64,000 nt of DNA, from positions 1-64,000 of the forward strand of contig NZ_JAGEMK010000001.1 of the NCBI RefSeq assembly GCF_017565425.1, in the 5' to 3' direction. This document shows positions 48,931 to 57,957 of the stretch, in pieces. Positions within the stretch are counted from its first letter, which is position 1. The number at the start of each line of letters is the position of its first letter. The notes under the pieces were generated by a model. That model did no database searches. It was given only the letters and a program-made list of their open reading frames with translations, and was not told where the DNA came from. The position numbers and the translations under genes are program-made. The stretch comes from Actinotalea soli (GTDB lineage: Bacteria > Actinomycetota > Actinomycetes > Actinomycetales > Cellulomonadaceae).

Positions 48931-50576
48931 GCAGCACCGAGGAGACGCCCACGCGGATCGCTGCGCTGTGGGTGCCGGACTGGCCCGTCCTGGCCGCGAT
49001 GCTCGTCGCCGAGGTCCCCGTCCACCGGCCCGCTGCGGTGCACGACGGTCGCCGGGTCACCGCCGTCTCGGCCCTCGCGCGGGCCGAGGGCGTGCGCCGT
49101 GGGATGCGACGGCGCCAGGCGCAGGAGTGCTGCCCCGAGCTCGCCCTGCTCGACCACGACCCCGGGCGGGACGTCCGCCTCTTCGAGCCCGTGGCGGCCG
49201 CCGCGGAGACCGTGGTCGCCGGGGTCGAGGTGGCTCGCCCCGGGCTGCTGCTGCTCCCCGCAGCCGGGGCGAGCCGCTTCCACGGCTCCGAGCAGCACCT
49301 GGCTGCGGAGCTCGTCGGCGCGGTCGCGTCCAGGACCGGTCACGAGGCCCAGGTCGGGATCGCCGACGGCACGGGTGCCGCGGTGCTCGCCGCCCGCGCC
49401 GGCCTGGTGGTGCCGCCCGGTCGGGCTCGTCCCTTCCTCGCCCCCCTGGGGGTCGCCGAGCTCGTGCACGTCGCGACCCAGGGGCCGCTCCTGACCGAGG
49501 TGACCGAGCTCGTCGACCTGCTGCGGCGGCTCGGGCTACGCACCCTGGGTGACCTCTCGCGGCTGCCGCGCAGCGACGTGCTGAGCCGCTTCGGGAGCAG
49601 CGGCGAGTGGGCGCACCTCGTGGCCTCGGGGAAGGACGACCGTCCGACGGCGCTGCGTCGGCTCGAGCCCGACGTCGCGGTCGAGGAGGAGCTCGACCCG
49701 CCGGTCGAGCGGGTCGAGGGGACGGCCTTCGTCGCCCGTCGCCTCGCTGAGCAGCTGCACGCCCTGCTGGTGTCCCGTGGCGCGGGCTGCGGGCGGCTGC
49801 AGATCACGGCCCGGACCGAGGACGGGCAGGAGCTGGTGCGGGTCTGGCGCACGGACGCTGCCCTGGGCGGGCTCTCGGCCGCGCGGATGACCGACCGGGT
49901 GCGCTGGCAGCTCGAGGGATGGCTCACCCACGGCCCCCGCGCCGCCGGTCGAGGCGGTGACCACGGCACCGCCACGGCTGAGGACCCTGCCCCGGCCCCT
50001 CTGGTCCGCCTGGGACTGCGCGCCGAGGAGGTCGTCGCGGTCGGTGCCGAGCAGGGGCGGCTCTGGGGTGAGGCGAGCGGCAACGACCTGCGCGCGCACC
50101 GGGCCCTGCACCGGGTCCAGGGTCTGCTGGGGGCCGACGCCGTCCTCAGCCCTGCGGTGCAGGGGGGCCGGGACCTGCATGACCAGGTGCACCTCGTGCC
50201 CTGGGGGGAGGAGGTCCGCGCGAGCCGTCCGGTGGCTGCGCCGTGGCCCGGACGGCTCCCCGAGCCGGCCCCCGCCACGGTCCTCCTCGAGCCCCAGACG
50301 GTCCAGCTGTGCGGCAGCGACGGGCGGCGCGTCCAGGTCGACGCCCGGCTCCAGATCAGCACCGAACCCGCCACGGTGCGGTGGCCCGGGTCGCCCGGCG
50401 AGCCCGGGCGCGAGGGCCGGGTCACCGGGTGGGCAGGGCCTTGGCCCGTGGTCCAGCGCTGGTGGGGACCAGCACCCTCGCGTCAGGTGTACCTGCAGGT
50501 CACCACCGAGGACGGCCAGGCCGTGCTGCTGGCCCTGCGGGACGGCGTCTGGTCGGTCGAGGCCCACTATGACTGA
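48927..50576 (+). CDS. imuB: ImuB, Y-family polymerase-like mutasome protein
   Basis: 549 residues. RIAALWVPDWPVLAAM opens the Y-family-like palm domain, but the usual catalytic Asp/Glu triad is absent, as in ImuB, which binds the beta clamp rather than polymerising. A helix-hairpin-helix-like segment lies near residue 215 (LGLRTLGDLSRLPRSDVLSRFG), then a little-finger-like domain and a C-terminal region ending in an Ala/Trp-rich part. It bridges DnaE2 to the clamp. The ATG overlaps imuA' (ATGA). Confidence 0.92.
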   Translation: MSSTEETPTRIAALWVPDWPVLAAMLVAEVPVHRPAAVHDGRRVTAVSALARAEGVRRGMRRRQAQECCPELALLDHDPGRDVRLFEPVAAAAETVVAGVEVARPGLLLLPAAGASRFHGSEQHLAAELVGAVASRTGHEAQVGIADGTGAAVLAARAGLVVPPGRARPFLAPLGVAELVHVATQGPLLTEVTELVDLLRRLGLRTLGDLSRLPRSDVLSRFGSSGEWAHLVASGKDDRPTALRRLEPDVAVEEELDPPVERVEGTAFVARRLAEQLHALLVSRGAGCGRLQITARTEDGQELVRVWRTDAALGGLSAARMTDRVRWQLEGWLTHGPRAAGRGGDHGTATAEDPAPAPLVRLGLRAEEVVAVGAEQGRLWGEASGNDLRAHRALHRVQGLLGADAVLSPAVQGGRDLHDQVHLVPWGEEVRASRPVAAPWPGRLPEPAPATVLLEPQTVQLCGSDGRRVQVDARLQISTEPATVRWPGSPGEPGREGRVTGWAGPWPVVQRWWGPAPSRQVYLQVTTEDGQAVLLALRDGVWSVEAHYD

Positions 50577-53500
50577 GCGTCCCCGCAGCGCGCAGCCCGC
50601 CTACGCCGAGCTCCACGCCCACTCGGCCTTCAGCTTCCTCGACGGTGCGAGCCAGCCCGAGGAGCTCGTCGCCGAGGCTGCCCGCCTGGGGCTCTCGGCC
50701 CTCGCGCTGACCGACCACGACGGTCTGTACGGCGTCGTGCGGTTCGCCCAGGCGGCCCGCAGCGTGGGCCTGCCCACGGTCTTCGGTGCCGAGCTGCACC
50801 TGCCCGGGCCCGACGGGGTGCTCGACCCGCCGACCGGCGTCCCCGACCCCCGAGCCACCCACCTGCTGGTCCTGGCCCGGGGCCCCGAGGGGTACCGGGC
50901 ACTGTCCAGGGCCGTGGCCGAGGCGCACCTCGCGACCGGCAGCAAGGGAGCCGCCGACTACCGCCTGGACCAGCTCGGCGCCGCCGCCCAGGGGCAGTGG
51001 CTCGTGCTGACGGGGTGCCGCAAGGGTGCGGTGCGTCACGCCCTCGAGGGGGGCGGGGGAGGGCTCGACCTCGCCGCGGCCGGCGCCGAGCTCGACCGGC
51101 TGACCGCCGTCTTCGGGACCGAGAACGTCGCGGTCGAGGTGACCGACACGGGGGACCCGCGCGACTCCGAGCGGTGCGACGCCCTCGCCGAGCTCGCTCG
51201 GACCGCTGGCCTGCCCCTCGTGGCGACCGGCAACGTGCACTACGCCCGCCCGGCCGACGCCGACCTCGCCGCGGCCCTCGCGGCCGTCCGAGCGCGGTCG
51301 AGCCTCGACGAGGTCGACGGCTGGCTGCCCGGGGCCGGGGGACTGCACCTGCGTTCGCCGCGAGAGATGGCCCACCGGCACCGCCGTCGGCCCGAGGCCG
51401 TCGCGACCGCCGCGGCCCTCGCCGCCGAGTGCGCCTTCGACCTGGCCCTGGTCGCCCCCGCGCTGCCCCCGTACCCGGTGCCTCCGGGGCACGACGAGGC
51501 CAGCTGGTTGCGTGAGCTCGTCCGTCGCGGTGCCCTCGAGCGCTACGGGCCGCGGGGGAGCGAGAAGGTCGCCGGGGCCTGGGCCCAGCTCGACCACGAG
51601 CTCGCGGTCATCGAGTCCCTGGGCTTCCCGGGCTACTTCCTCATCGTGCACGACCTGGTGGCCTTCTGCCGGGACCGCGGCATCCTCGCCCAGGGCAGGG
51701 GCTCGGCCGCGAACTCGGCGGTCTGCTACGCCCTGGGTGTCACGGCGGTCGACGCGGTGCACCACGGGTTGCTCTTCGAGCGCTTCCTGGCCCCCGAGCG
51801 GGACGGGCCGCCCGACATCGACGTGGACATCGAGTCGATCCGACGCGAGGAGGTCATCCAGCACGTCTACGAGCGGTTCGACCGCGAGCACGCGGCCCAG
51901 GTCGCCAACGTCATCTCCTACCGCCCGCGCTCGGCCGTGCGGGACGCGGCCCGGGCCCTCGGTTATGACGTCGGTCAGCAGGACGCCTGGAGCAAGAGCA
52001 TCGAACGCTGGGGGTCGCTGCGCGGGCCCGAGCGTCCCAGCCCCTGGTGGACCCTCGAACGATCAGCCCCCGTCGGCCCGCTCCCGGCCGGCAGCCCAGG
52101 GGCCTCGGCCGCAGCCGCGTCGGCACCCCGACCGGCCCTGCCTCCGGCCGGCACCGTGGTCGAGGGCGGGCACGACGTCGTCCCGGCGCGCCGTCCCCCC
52201 GCGGCCAGCGAGCTCGGCGAGATCCCGGACGCCGTCATCGACCTCGCGGACAGGTTCCTGCGCCTCCCGCGACACCTGGGCATCCACTCGGGGGGCATGG
52301 TGCTGTGCGACCGGCCGGTGATCGAGGTGTGCCCGGTCGAGTGGGCCCGGATGCCCGGCCGCACGGTGCTGCAGTGGGACAAGGAGGACTGCGCCGACGC
52401 CGGTCTGGTGAAGTTCGACCTGCTCGGCCTGGGCATGCTCTCCGCCCTGCGCATCGCCTTCGGCCTGGTCGCCGAGCACCAGGGGGTCGAGCTGGGCCTG
52501 CACACCCTGCCCCAGGAGGACCCCGGGGTCTACGACCTGCTGTGCGCCGCCGACACCGTCGGGGTGTTCCAGGTCGAGTCCCGCGCGCAGATGGCCACCC
52601 TGCCGCGGCTGCAGCCCCGGTGCTTCTACGACATCGTCATCGAGGTCGCGCTGATCCGGCCCGGGCCCATCCAGGGCGGATCGGTGCACCCGTACATCAA
52701 CCGGGCCCGCGGGCGGGAGGAGGTGACCTACCTGCACCCCTTGCTCGAGAAGTCCCTGGCCAAGACCAAGGGGGTGCCGCTGTTCCAGGAGCAGCTCATG
52801 CAGATGGCCATCGACGTCGCAGGGTTCACCGGGGCCGAGGCCGACCAGCTGCGCCGGGCGATGGGGTCCAAACGGTCGGCCGAGCGCATGGAGGCCCTGC
52901 ACGCACGGCTCCTGTCCGGGATGGCCGAGCGCGGGATCGGCCCCGAGGTCGGCGAGCAGGTCTACGACAAGCTCAAGGCCTTCGCCGACTTCGGCTTCCC
53001 CGAGTCCCATGCCTACTCCTTCGCCTACCTGGTCTACGCGAGCTCCTGGCTCAAGCGACGGCACCCGGCGGCCTTCTACGCGGGGCTGCTCGCGGCCCAG
53101 CCGATGGGCTTCTACTCCCCGCAGTCCCTCGTGGCCGACGCCCGACGCCACGGGCTCACCGTGCTGCGGCCCTGCGTGCAGGCCTCAGGGGTCCAGGCCG
53201 GGCTCGAACGCGTGGGGACTGCTGGGGGTCAGCCCGTGGTGGACGACCACGTCGGGGACCTGTCTGTGGTGGAGGGGGCCGCGGTGGACGGGCTCGGTGG
53301 CGACGGGTTCGCCGACCCGGGCGCCCGGCCCGGCCGGACCGGGCGGCAGCGGCCGGGGCTGATCGAGCTCGACGTCGAGGAAGGGCTCGCGGTCCGGCTC
53401 GGCCTGGCGAGCATCCGGGGGATCGGTGAGACGCTCGCCGAGGCTCTTGTCGCTGAACGCGCCGCGCGCGGAAGGTTCGCGGACCTGCGTGACATGGTGC

Positions 53501-54087
53501 GTCGGGTCGGGCTGAGCACGGCCCAGATCGAGTCCCTCGCGACCGCCGGGGCCCTCGGTGGCCTCGGGGTCGAGCGTCGTGAGGCGCTCTGGGCGGCCGG
53601 AGCCCTCGCCCTCGAAGGGCCGGACACCCTGCCCGGCGTGGCCGTCGGGGTCCAGGCCCCGACGCTGCCGGGGATGAGCGAGGTCGAGCTCGCGATGGCG
53701 GACGTGTGGGCCACGGGGGTCTCGGTCGACTCCTACCCGACGCAGTACGTGCGCGAAGGGCTCGACGCCGCGGGGGTGCTACGGGTCGAGCAGGCGATGC
53801 TCCACGAGCCGGGGCGGCGGGTGGCCGTCGCCGGGGTCGTGACCCACCGGCAGCGGCCCGGCACCGCCCAGGGCGTGACCTTCCTGTCCATCGAGGACGA
53901 GACCGGGCTGCTCAACGTCATCTGCACCGCGGGGCTCTGGCGGAGATTTCGCACGATCGCCCGCAGCTCGGCGGCCCTGGTGGTGCGGGGCAGGCTCGAA
54001 CGGGCCGACGGCGCGACGAACCTCCTGGCCGAGCACCTCAGCCCGTTGTCCTTGCAGATCCCCTCGCGCTCCCGGGACTTCCAGTAG
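50569..54087 (+). CDS. dnaE2: Error-prone DNA polymerase DnaE2
   Basis: 1172 residues of the C-family. The PHP domain opens with His16 and His18 (AELHAHSAFSFLDGAS) and ALTDHDGLYG. The polymerase active site PDIDVDIES holds Asp residues around 416-420. The OB domain is near the C-terminus (VAVAGVVTHRQRPGTAQGVTF). It is longer than usual DnaE2 (~1080): Ala/Pro-rich inserts lie near residues 490-545 and 867-927. It performs damage-induced mutagenesis. The ATG overlaps imuB by 8 bases. A much longer open frame upstream runs through imuB and is a shadow. Confidence 0.95.
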   Translation: MTERPRSAQPAYAELHAHSAFSFLDGASQPEELVAEAARLGLSALALTDHDGLYGVVRFAQAARSVGLPTVFGAELHLPGPDGVLDPPTGVPDPRATHLLVLARGPEGYRALSRAVAEAHLATGSKGAADYRLDQLGAAAQGQWLVLTGCRKGAVRHALEGGGGGLDLAAAGAELDRLTAVFGTENVAVEVTDTGDPRDSERCDALAELARTAGLPLVATGNVHYARPADADLAAALAAVRARSSLDEVDGWLPGAGGLHLRSPREMAHRHRRRPEAVATAAALAAECAFDLALVAPALPPYPVPPGHDEASWLRELVRRGALERYGPRGSEKVAGAWAQLDHELAVIESLGFPGYFLIVHDLVAFCRDRGILAQGRGSAANSAVCYALGVTAVDAVHHGLLFERFLAPERDGPPDIDVDIESIRREEVIQHVYERFDREHAAQVANVISYRPRSAVRDAARALGYDVGQQDAWSKSIERWGSLRGPERPSPWWTLERSAPVGPLPAGSPGASAAAASAPRPALPPAGTVVEGGHDVVPARRPPAASELGEIPDAVIDLADRFLRLPRHLGIHSGGMVLCDRPVIEVCPVEWARMPGRTVLQWDKEDCADAGLVKFDLLGLGMLSALRIAFGLVAEHQGVELGLHTLPQEDPGVYDLLCAADTVGVFQVESRAQMATLPRLQPRCFYDIVIEVALIRPGPIQGGSVHPYINRARGREEVTYLHPLLEKSLAKTKGVPLFQEQLMQMAIDVAGFTGAEADQLRRAMGSKRSAERMEALHARLLSGMAERGIGPEVGEQVYDKLKAFADFGFPESHAYSFAYLVYASSWLKRRHPAAFYAGLLAAQPMGFYSPQSLVADARRHGLTVLRPCVQASGVQAGLERVGTAGGQPVVDDHVGDLSVVEGAAVDGLGGDGFADPGARPGRTGRQRPGLIELDVEEGLAVRLGLASIRGIGETLAEALVAERAARGRFADLRDMVRRVGLSTAQIESLATAGALGGLGVERREALWAAGALALEGPDTLPGVAVGVQAPTLPGMSEVELAMADVWATGVSVDSYPTQYVREGLDAAGVLRVEQAMLHEPGRRVAVAGVVTHRQRPGTAQGVTFLSIEDETGLLNVICTAGLWRRFRTIARSSAALVVRGRLERADGATNLLAEHLSPLSLQIPSRSRDFQ

Positions 54088-54097
54088 CGCGAGCCGA

Positions 54098-55330
54098 TCA
54101 GCCAGGGGCGGTCTCGGCCTCAGCCTCCTCGACGGCCTGGTCGATCTCCTCGAAGTCCGAGGGTGGGTCCATCGTGCGCAGCCGGCTGAACACCGCCCAG
54201 GCGACCGAGACCAGCGGCACGGCGATCACCGCCCCGAGGATCCCCGCGACCAGGGTGCCCGCCGTGACGGACAGGGCCACGACCACCGGGTGCAGGGACA
54301 CCTGCTTGCCCATGACCAGGGGCTGGAGCAGGTGGCCCTCGATCTGCCCGATGGCCGCGATCGCCAGGCCCACGATGATCGCGTTGACGGGACCGTTGGC
54401 CGCGAGGGCCACGATCATCGCGATGACCATCGCCGCGGGGGCACCGATCAGCGGGATGAACGCGCCGATGAAGACGAGGACCGCGAGCGGGGCGGCGAGG
54501 GGCACGCCGAGGATCAGCAGCACCACCACTGCCATCACGCCGTCTGCGGCCGCGATGATCACCGTGCCGCGCGTGTATCCCGAGAACGTGTACCAGGCGA
54601 CCTCCCCGCCCGTGTGCCAGGTCTCGCGGATGCGCATCGGGAGCTGGTTGAGGAACCAGGCCCACATGTCCTGGCCGCGGGCCAGGAAGAAGACCGTGCA
54701 GAAGGTCGCCAGCGCCAGCACCATGAAGACCAGCCCGACCGACCCTGCGCTCGACAGGGCCTGGCTCGCGAGCATCTCGGAGTTCTCCGCGATCCACTCC
54801 TGCGCGGTGTCCAACCAGTCCTGGACGTCGTCGTTGGTGATGCTGAGCTGCAGCGGGCTGCTCTCCAGCAGGTCGAGGATCGTCTCGACCCCCTGGTTGA
54901 ACTGCTCGCCGAGGCGCTCCCACTGGCCGGCCACCGAGAAGCCGACGTACGTGAGCATCCCAGCCACGCTGAGGAAGGCCAGGATGATCGACAGGGCCGT
55001 GGCCAGGCCACGCGGCATCACCCGGTCCAGGACGTTGACCAGGGGCCGCAGCACGGCGGTGAAGACGAGGGCCACGAAGACGGCGATGAACACCAGGAGC
55101 ACGCGCGAGGTCGCCCAGAAGACCAGGGCGATCGCCGCGACCACCACGAGGATCCGCCAGGACCACCCGGCCATCACGCGCAACCAGTGCGGGCTGCTGG
55201 TCTCGTAACCCACCGCTGAGGGGTTGCGCCGTGCGCCGGCGACCTTCTTCGCGGCCGATCCCGCCCCGGCGAGGTGCCGCACGGAGGGCTTGGCCCTGTC
55301 CTGCTCGACCGACGAGGTCTGGTCGGACAT
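54098..55330 (-). CDS. AI-2E family transporter
   Basis: 410 residues. A ~70-residue basic cytoplasmic N-terminus is followed by about eight membrane helices and a charged tail. The conserved segment GAFIPLIGAPAAMVIAMIVAL, then GQIEGHLLQPLVMGKQVSLHPVVV, is the signature of AI-2E/TqsA/YdiK proteins. Members export autoinducer-2, or act as Na+/H+ antiporters; the substrate here is unknown. ATG 55330 has GAGGAG five bases upstream; the larger frame beyond it runs over the tRNA and is rejected. Confidence 0.9.
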   Translation of the reverse strand: MSDQTSSVEQDRAKPSVRHLAGAGSAAKKVAGARRNPSAVGYETSSPHWLRVMAGWSWRILVVVAAIALVFWATSRVLLVFIAVFVALVFTAVLRPLVNVLDRVMPRGLATALSIILAFLSVAGMLTYVGFSVAGQWERLGEQFNQGVETILDLLESSPLQLSITNDDVQDWLDTAQEWIAENSEMLASQALSSAGSVGLVFMVLALATFCTVFFLARGQDMWAWFLNQLPMRIRETWHTGGEVAWYTFSGYTRGTVIIAAADGVMAVVVLLILGVPLAAPLAVLVFIGAFIPLIGAPAAMVIAMIVALAANGPVNAIIVGLAIAAIGQIEGHLLQPLVMGKQVSLHPVVVALSVTAGTLVAGILGAVIAVPLVSVAWAVFSRLRTMDPPSDFEEIDQAVEEAEAETAPG

Positions 55331-55392
55331 CGATGCTCCTCGAGGCCAGCGGGTGGTGCGATCAGCGCCAGTCTGCCTCAGGGGCCGCGTCG

Positions 55393-55419
55393 TTGCTGAC
55401 TGCGCCGCCGTGCTATCTT
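55393..55419 (+). promoter_or_regulatory. tRNA-Leu promoter
   Basis: TTGCTG (55393-55398) and the extended -10 TGC-TATCTT (TATCTT at 55414-55419), 15 bases apart, lie about 45 bases before the tRNA. AT-rich for this genome. Confidence 0.6.
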
Positions 55420-55464
55420 TACTGCCGCGCTCGAGGGCCCCCGCCGGGGTCGTCGGGTCCACTC

Positions 55465-55548
55465 GTCCGGGTGGCGGAATGGCAGACGCGCTAGCTTGAG
55501 GTGCTAGTGCCCGTATAGGGCGTGGGGGTTCAAGTCCCCCTCCGGACA
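55465..55548 (+). tRNA. tRNA-Leu (anticodon GAG)
   Basis: 84 bases. Acceptor arms GTCCGGG and TCCGGAC close the molecule with discriminator A at 55548. The anticodon stem CTAGC/GCTAG encloses the loop TTGAGGT with anticodon GAG at 55498-55500, reading CUC/CUU leucine codons. A long variable arm (TGCCCGTATAGGGCG) confirms class II tRNA. The T arm is GGGGGTTCAAGTCCCCC. The 3' CCA is not encoded. Confidence 0.96.
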
Positions 55549-55566
55549 CTCGTTGAGACAGCGACG

Positions 55567-55600
55567 CGAAGGCCCCTGACCCGCCGGTCAGGGGCCTTCG
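55567..55600 (+). terminator. Intrinsic terminator after tRNA-Leu
   Basis: A 15-bp perfect stem (55567-55581 and 55586-55600, starting CGAAGGCCCC) with a CGCC loop. It should separate tRNA transcription from the SMC operon. Confidence 0.85.
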
Positions 55601-55836
55601 TCGTGCCTGGCACCTCGACTGGGTGCGGCGCGGGCCGAGCGCAGGGTCCGTCGTCGCCGGGCCGAGCATCGAGCCGGTCTCGCTCATGGACGACCTGCTG
55701 ATGCGCCGGACCTGACCGATCGCGTGGGCCTCGAGCTCGTCGAGACTCCTCGTGGACGACGCCGGGACCCCGGTCGTGCCCTCGGCCTGACGGCGCCCCG
55801 TTCTGGCGCCGTGCATCGGGTCGCCGCGGACTCGCC
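55601..55836. other. Intergenic stretch without recognised gene
   Basis: Between the tRNA terminator and the SMC operon promoter. Short open frames exist but have no ribosome-binding sites or family resemblance. No direct repeat of the tRNA 3' end was noticed here, so no attachment site is called. Confidence 0.6.
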
Positions 55837-55842
55837 TACGCT
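55837..55842 (+). promoter_or_regulatory. -10 box of the SMC (mksFEB) operon
   Basis: TACGCT, 8 bases before ATG 55851 (11 before ATG 55854), with no ribosome-binding site; probably leaderless. Confidence 0.5.
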
Positions 55843-55850
55843 GTGCGGCG

Positions 55851-57326
55851 ATGATGACACGTGCCGAAGGGGCGTACCTGGGCGCCCTGCGGGCCTTCCA
55901 GAACCCCATGCTGGACCTCCTGCACAAGCGGCACGCCCCCCTGGTGGTGTCCCTGCTGTCGGTGCTCTTCACCGCCGACCGCCCGACGGTCCAGGTCGCG
56001 GACGCGCACACCGAGATCGGCGACGCCCTCGACCAGCTCCGCGCCGCGGGCCACGAGGAGAGCCTCCCCGCCGGCACCGCCCGCGAGCTGTGCCGGCAGT
56101 GGGCCGAGGCCGGGTGGCTGGTCCGGCAGGTCCTCGACGGTGACGTCGAGGTCTACCGCCTCTCGGCCCACGCCGTCGGGGCCCTCGAGGTGGCCGGCCG
56201 TGCCGGTGGGGCACGGTCGCGGGTCTCGCAGTCCCGGGTCCGCACCCTGCTCGAGGCCGTCGAGCGTCTTGCGCAGGACGCCGACCCCGACGTCCTGGTC
56301 CGCATGGCCCGGCTCGATGCCGAGATCGCCCGCCGGCGCGAGGAGCTCGAGCGGATCCAGCGGACCGGCGAGGTCGAGCAGGTCGACGACGAGCAGCTGC
56401 TCGAGGAGGCCGAGAACGTGCTGCACCTGGTGCGCGAGCTGCCGGCCGACTTCGCCCGGGTCGCCGAGTCGATCAAGGCGATGCAGCGCGACGTCGTCAC
56501 CGCCCTGCGCCGCGACGAGCGCCCGACCGGCGAGGTGCTGCGCGAGTACCTCGAGCGCGGTGAGCACGTGATGGAGTCGACCACCGAGGGCCGTGCCTTC
56601 GCCGGGGCCCTGCGCCTGATCGGGGACCCGCAGCGGCTCGACGAGCTCTCGGCCCAGCTCGACACCGTGCTCCGGCACCGCTTCACACGCCGACTCGCCT
56701 CCCCGCAGCAGGCCGAGCTGCGCGAGATCGGCCGCCAGATCGAGATCGGCCTCGACCAGGTCTTCACCGCCCAGCGGGAGGCCTCCGCGGTGATCACCGC
56801 CCAGGTCCGCAACCACGACCCGTTGCGGGACCGGGAGGTCGACGACCTCCTGCGCGACGTCATGAACGGCCTGCAGGCGTGGGTGCCGGACGCCCGTCGC
56901 GGCCAGCTGGTCGACCCGGTGCGGCGGCTGCCCGTGGCGGAGGTCGACCACCTGCGTCAGACCACGGGGAACCTGCGGCCGCCGCAGCCGCCCGCGCCGT
57001 TGCCCGAGGGGGAGTGGGATGCCGACCCCGAGGTCTCCCAGGACGAGGCCCGTGCCTGGGGAGGCCCGCACTACGCCGACCTCGACGAGCACCTGTCCGC
57101 CTTCGCCGAGGGCGACGGGGACGTGGACCTCGCGGCGGCCTTCAGCGCCGCACCGGACGGGCTCCGGCGACCGGTGGACCTGCTCGGGCTGCTCGAGATC
57201 GCGCACGACCGAGGCATGGTCGAGACCGGCGAGGTCGCCTTCGTCGAGGCCATCCGACCCGACGGCACCCGTCGGCTGCTGGCCTTCGGCGGCGTCACGA
57301 CACGGACGAAGGACGAGGATGACTGA
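55851..57326 (+). CDS. jetA: MksF/JetA kleisin-like protein (DUF3375)
   Basis: 491 residues, the normal size for DUF3375. The N-terminal winged-helix-like part ([30 protein letters not shown]) is typical of JetA/MksF; the middle is helical ([37 protein letters not shown]), and a C-terminal winged helix ends near FGGVTTR. It bridges the SMC heads in Wadjet/Mks complexes. ATG 55851 and 55854 are both possible starts. It overlaps the next gene by 8 bases. Confidence 0.92.
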   Translation: MMTRAEGAYLGALRAFQNPMLDLLHKRHAPLVVSLLSVLFTADRPTVQVADAHTEIGDALDQLRAAGHEESLPAGTARELCRQWAEAGWLVRQVLDGDVEVYRLSAHAVGALEVAGRAGGARSRVSQSRVRTLLEAVERLAQDADPDVLVRMARLDAEIARRREELERIQRTGEVEQVDDEQLLEEAENVLHLVRELPADFARVAESIKAMQRDVVTALRRDERPTGEVLREYLERGEHVMESTTEGRAFAGALRLIGDPQRLDELSAQLDTVLRHRFTRRLASPQQAELREIGRQIEIGLDQVFTAQREASAVITAQVRNHDPLRDREVDDLLRDVMNGLQAWVPDARRGQLVDPVRRLPVAEVDHLRQTTGNLRPPQPPAPLPEGEWDADPEVSQDEARAWGGPHYADLDEHLSAFAEGDGDVDLAAAFSAAPDGLRRPVDLLGLLEIAHDRGMVETGEVAFVEAIRPDGTRRLLAFGGVTTRTKDEDD

Positions 57327-57957
57327 CACCACCACCGAGGGGTTCATCGCCCCCGTCCCCATGGAGGAGGACCCCGCCGAGCTCTTCGCGGGGGACTCGG
57401 GCACCCTCGAGCCCCAGGTGCGGCTCGTGCTCGTCCGCCTGCTGCAGCGTCGGTTCCTCCTCGCGGACCGCCACCGCGCGCAGTGGCGCACCCTCCTCGA
57501 GAACCAGCAGGTCATCGAGTCCCGTCTGCACGACCTCTTCGTCCACCTCGTCGTGGACCACGAGCGTGGGGTCGCCTACAAGCGTCAGGTCAGGTCGGCC
57601 GAGCTCGAGGTCCCGGTGCTGCTGCGGGACGAGCCCTACTCGCGCGCCGAGACCCTCGTGCTGGTCCACCTGCGCACCGTCTTCCAGCGTGAGCAGGGAG
57701 CCGGCGAGGCCTCGGTGCGGGTCGACGCCGAGGAGATCGAGCAGACAGCCCTGACCTACTTCGACGCCGACGAGACCAACCTCGCGACCCGGCAGCGGGA
57801 GATCCGCGCCGCCGTCACCCGGCTCGCCAAGGAAGGGTTGATCGAGGAGGAGTCCGAGGGGCGCTACCGCGTGACCCCGTTGGTCGAGGTGGTGCTGAGC
57901 AACGAGCGGCTCGTCGAGCTCCGCAGCTGGCTCCGTGAGCAGGAGGTCACCCGATGA
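57319..57957 (+). CDS. jetB: MksE/JetB KITE-like protein (DUF4194)
   Basis: 212 residues. Two winged-helix domains: [37 protein letters not shown] and the C-terminal [35 protein letters not shown]. This is the DUF4194/KITE architecture that dimerises on the kleisin. Overlaps of 8 and 4 bases tie it to its neighbours. The acidic N-terminal 35 residues are probably disordered. Confidence 0.92.
   Translation: MTDTTTEGFIAPVPMEEDPAELFAGDSGTLEPQVRLVLVRLLQRRFLLADRHRAQWRTLLENQQVIESRLHDLFVHLVVDHERGVAYKRQVRSAELEVPVLLRDEPYSRAETLVLVHLRTVFQREQGAGEASVRVDAEEIEQTALTYFDADETNLATRQREIRAAVTRLAKEGLIEEESEGRYRVTPLVEVVLSNERLVELRSWLREQEVTR

Noticed and set aside
55549-55850. Attachment site repeat next to tRNA-Leu
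   Set aside because: No copy of the tRNA 3' end was found within the window.
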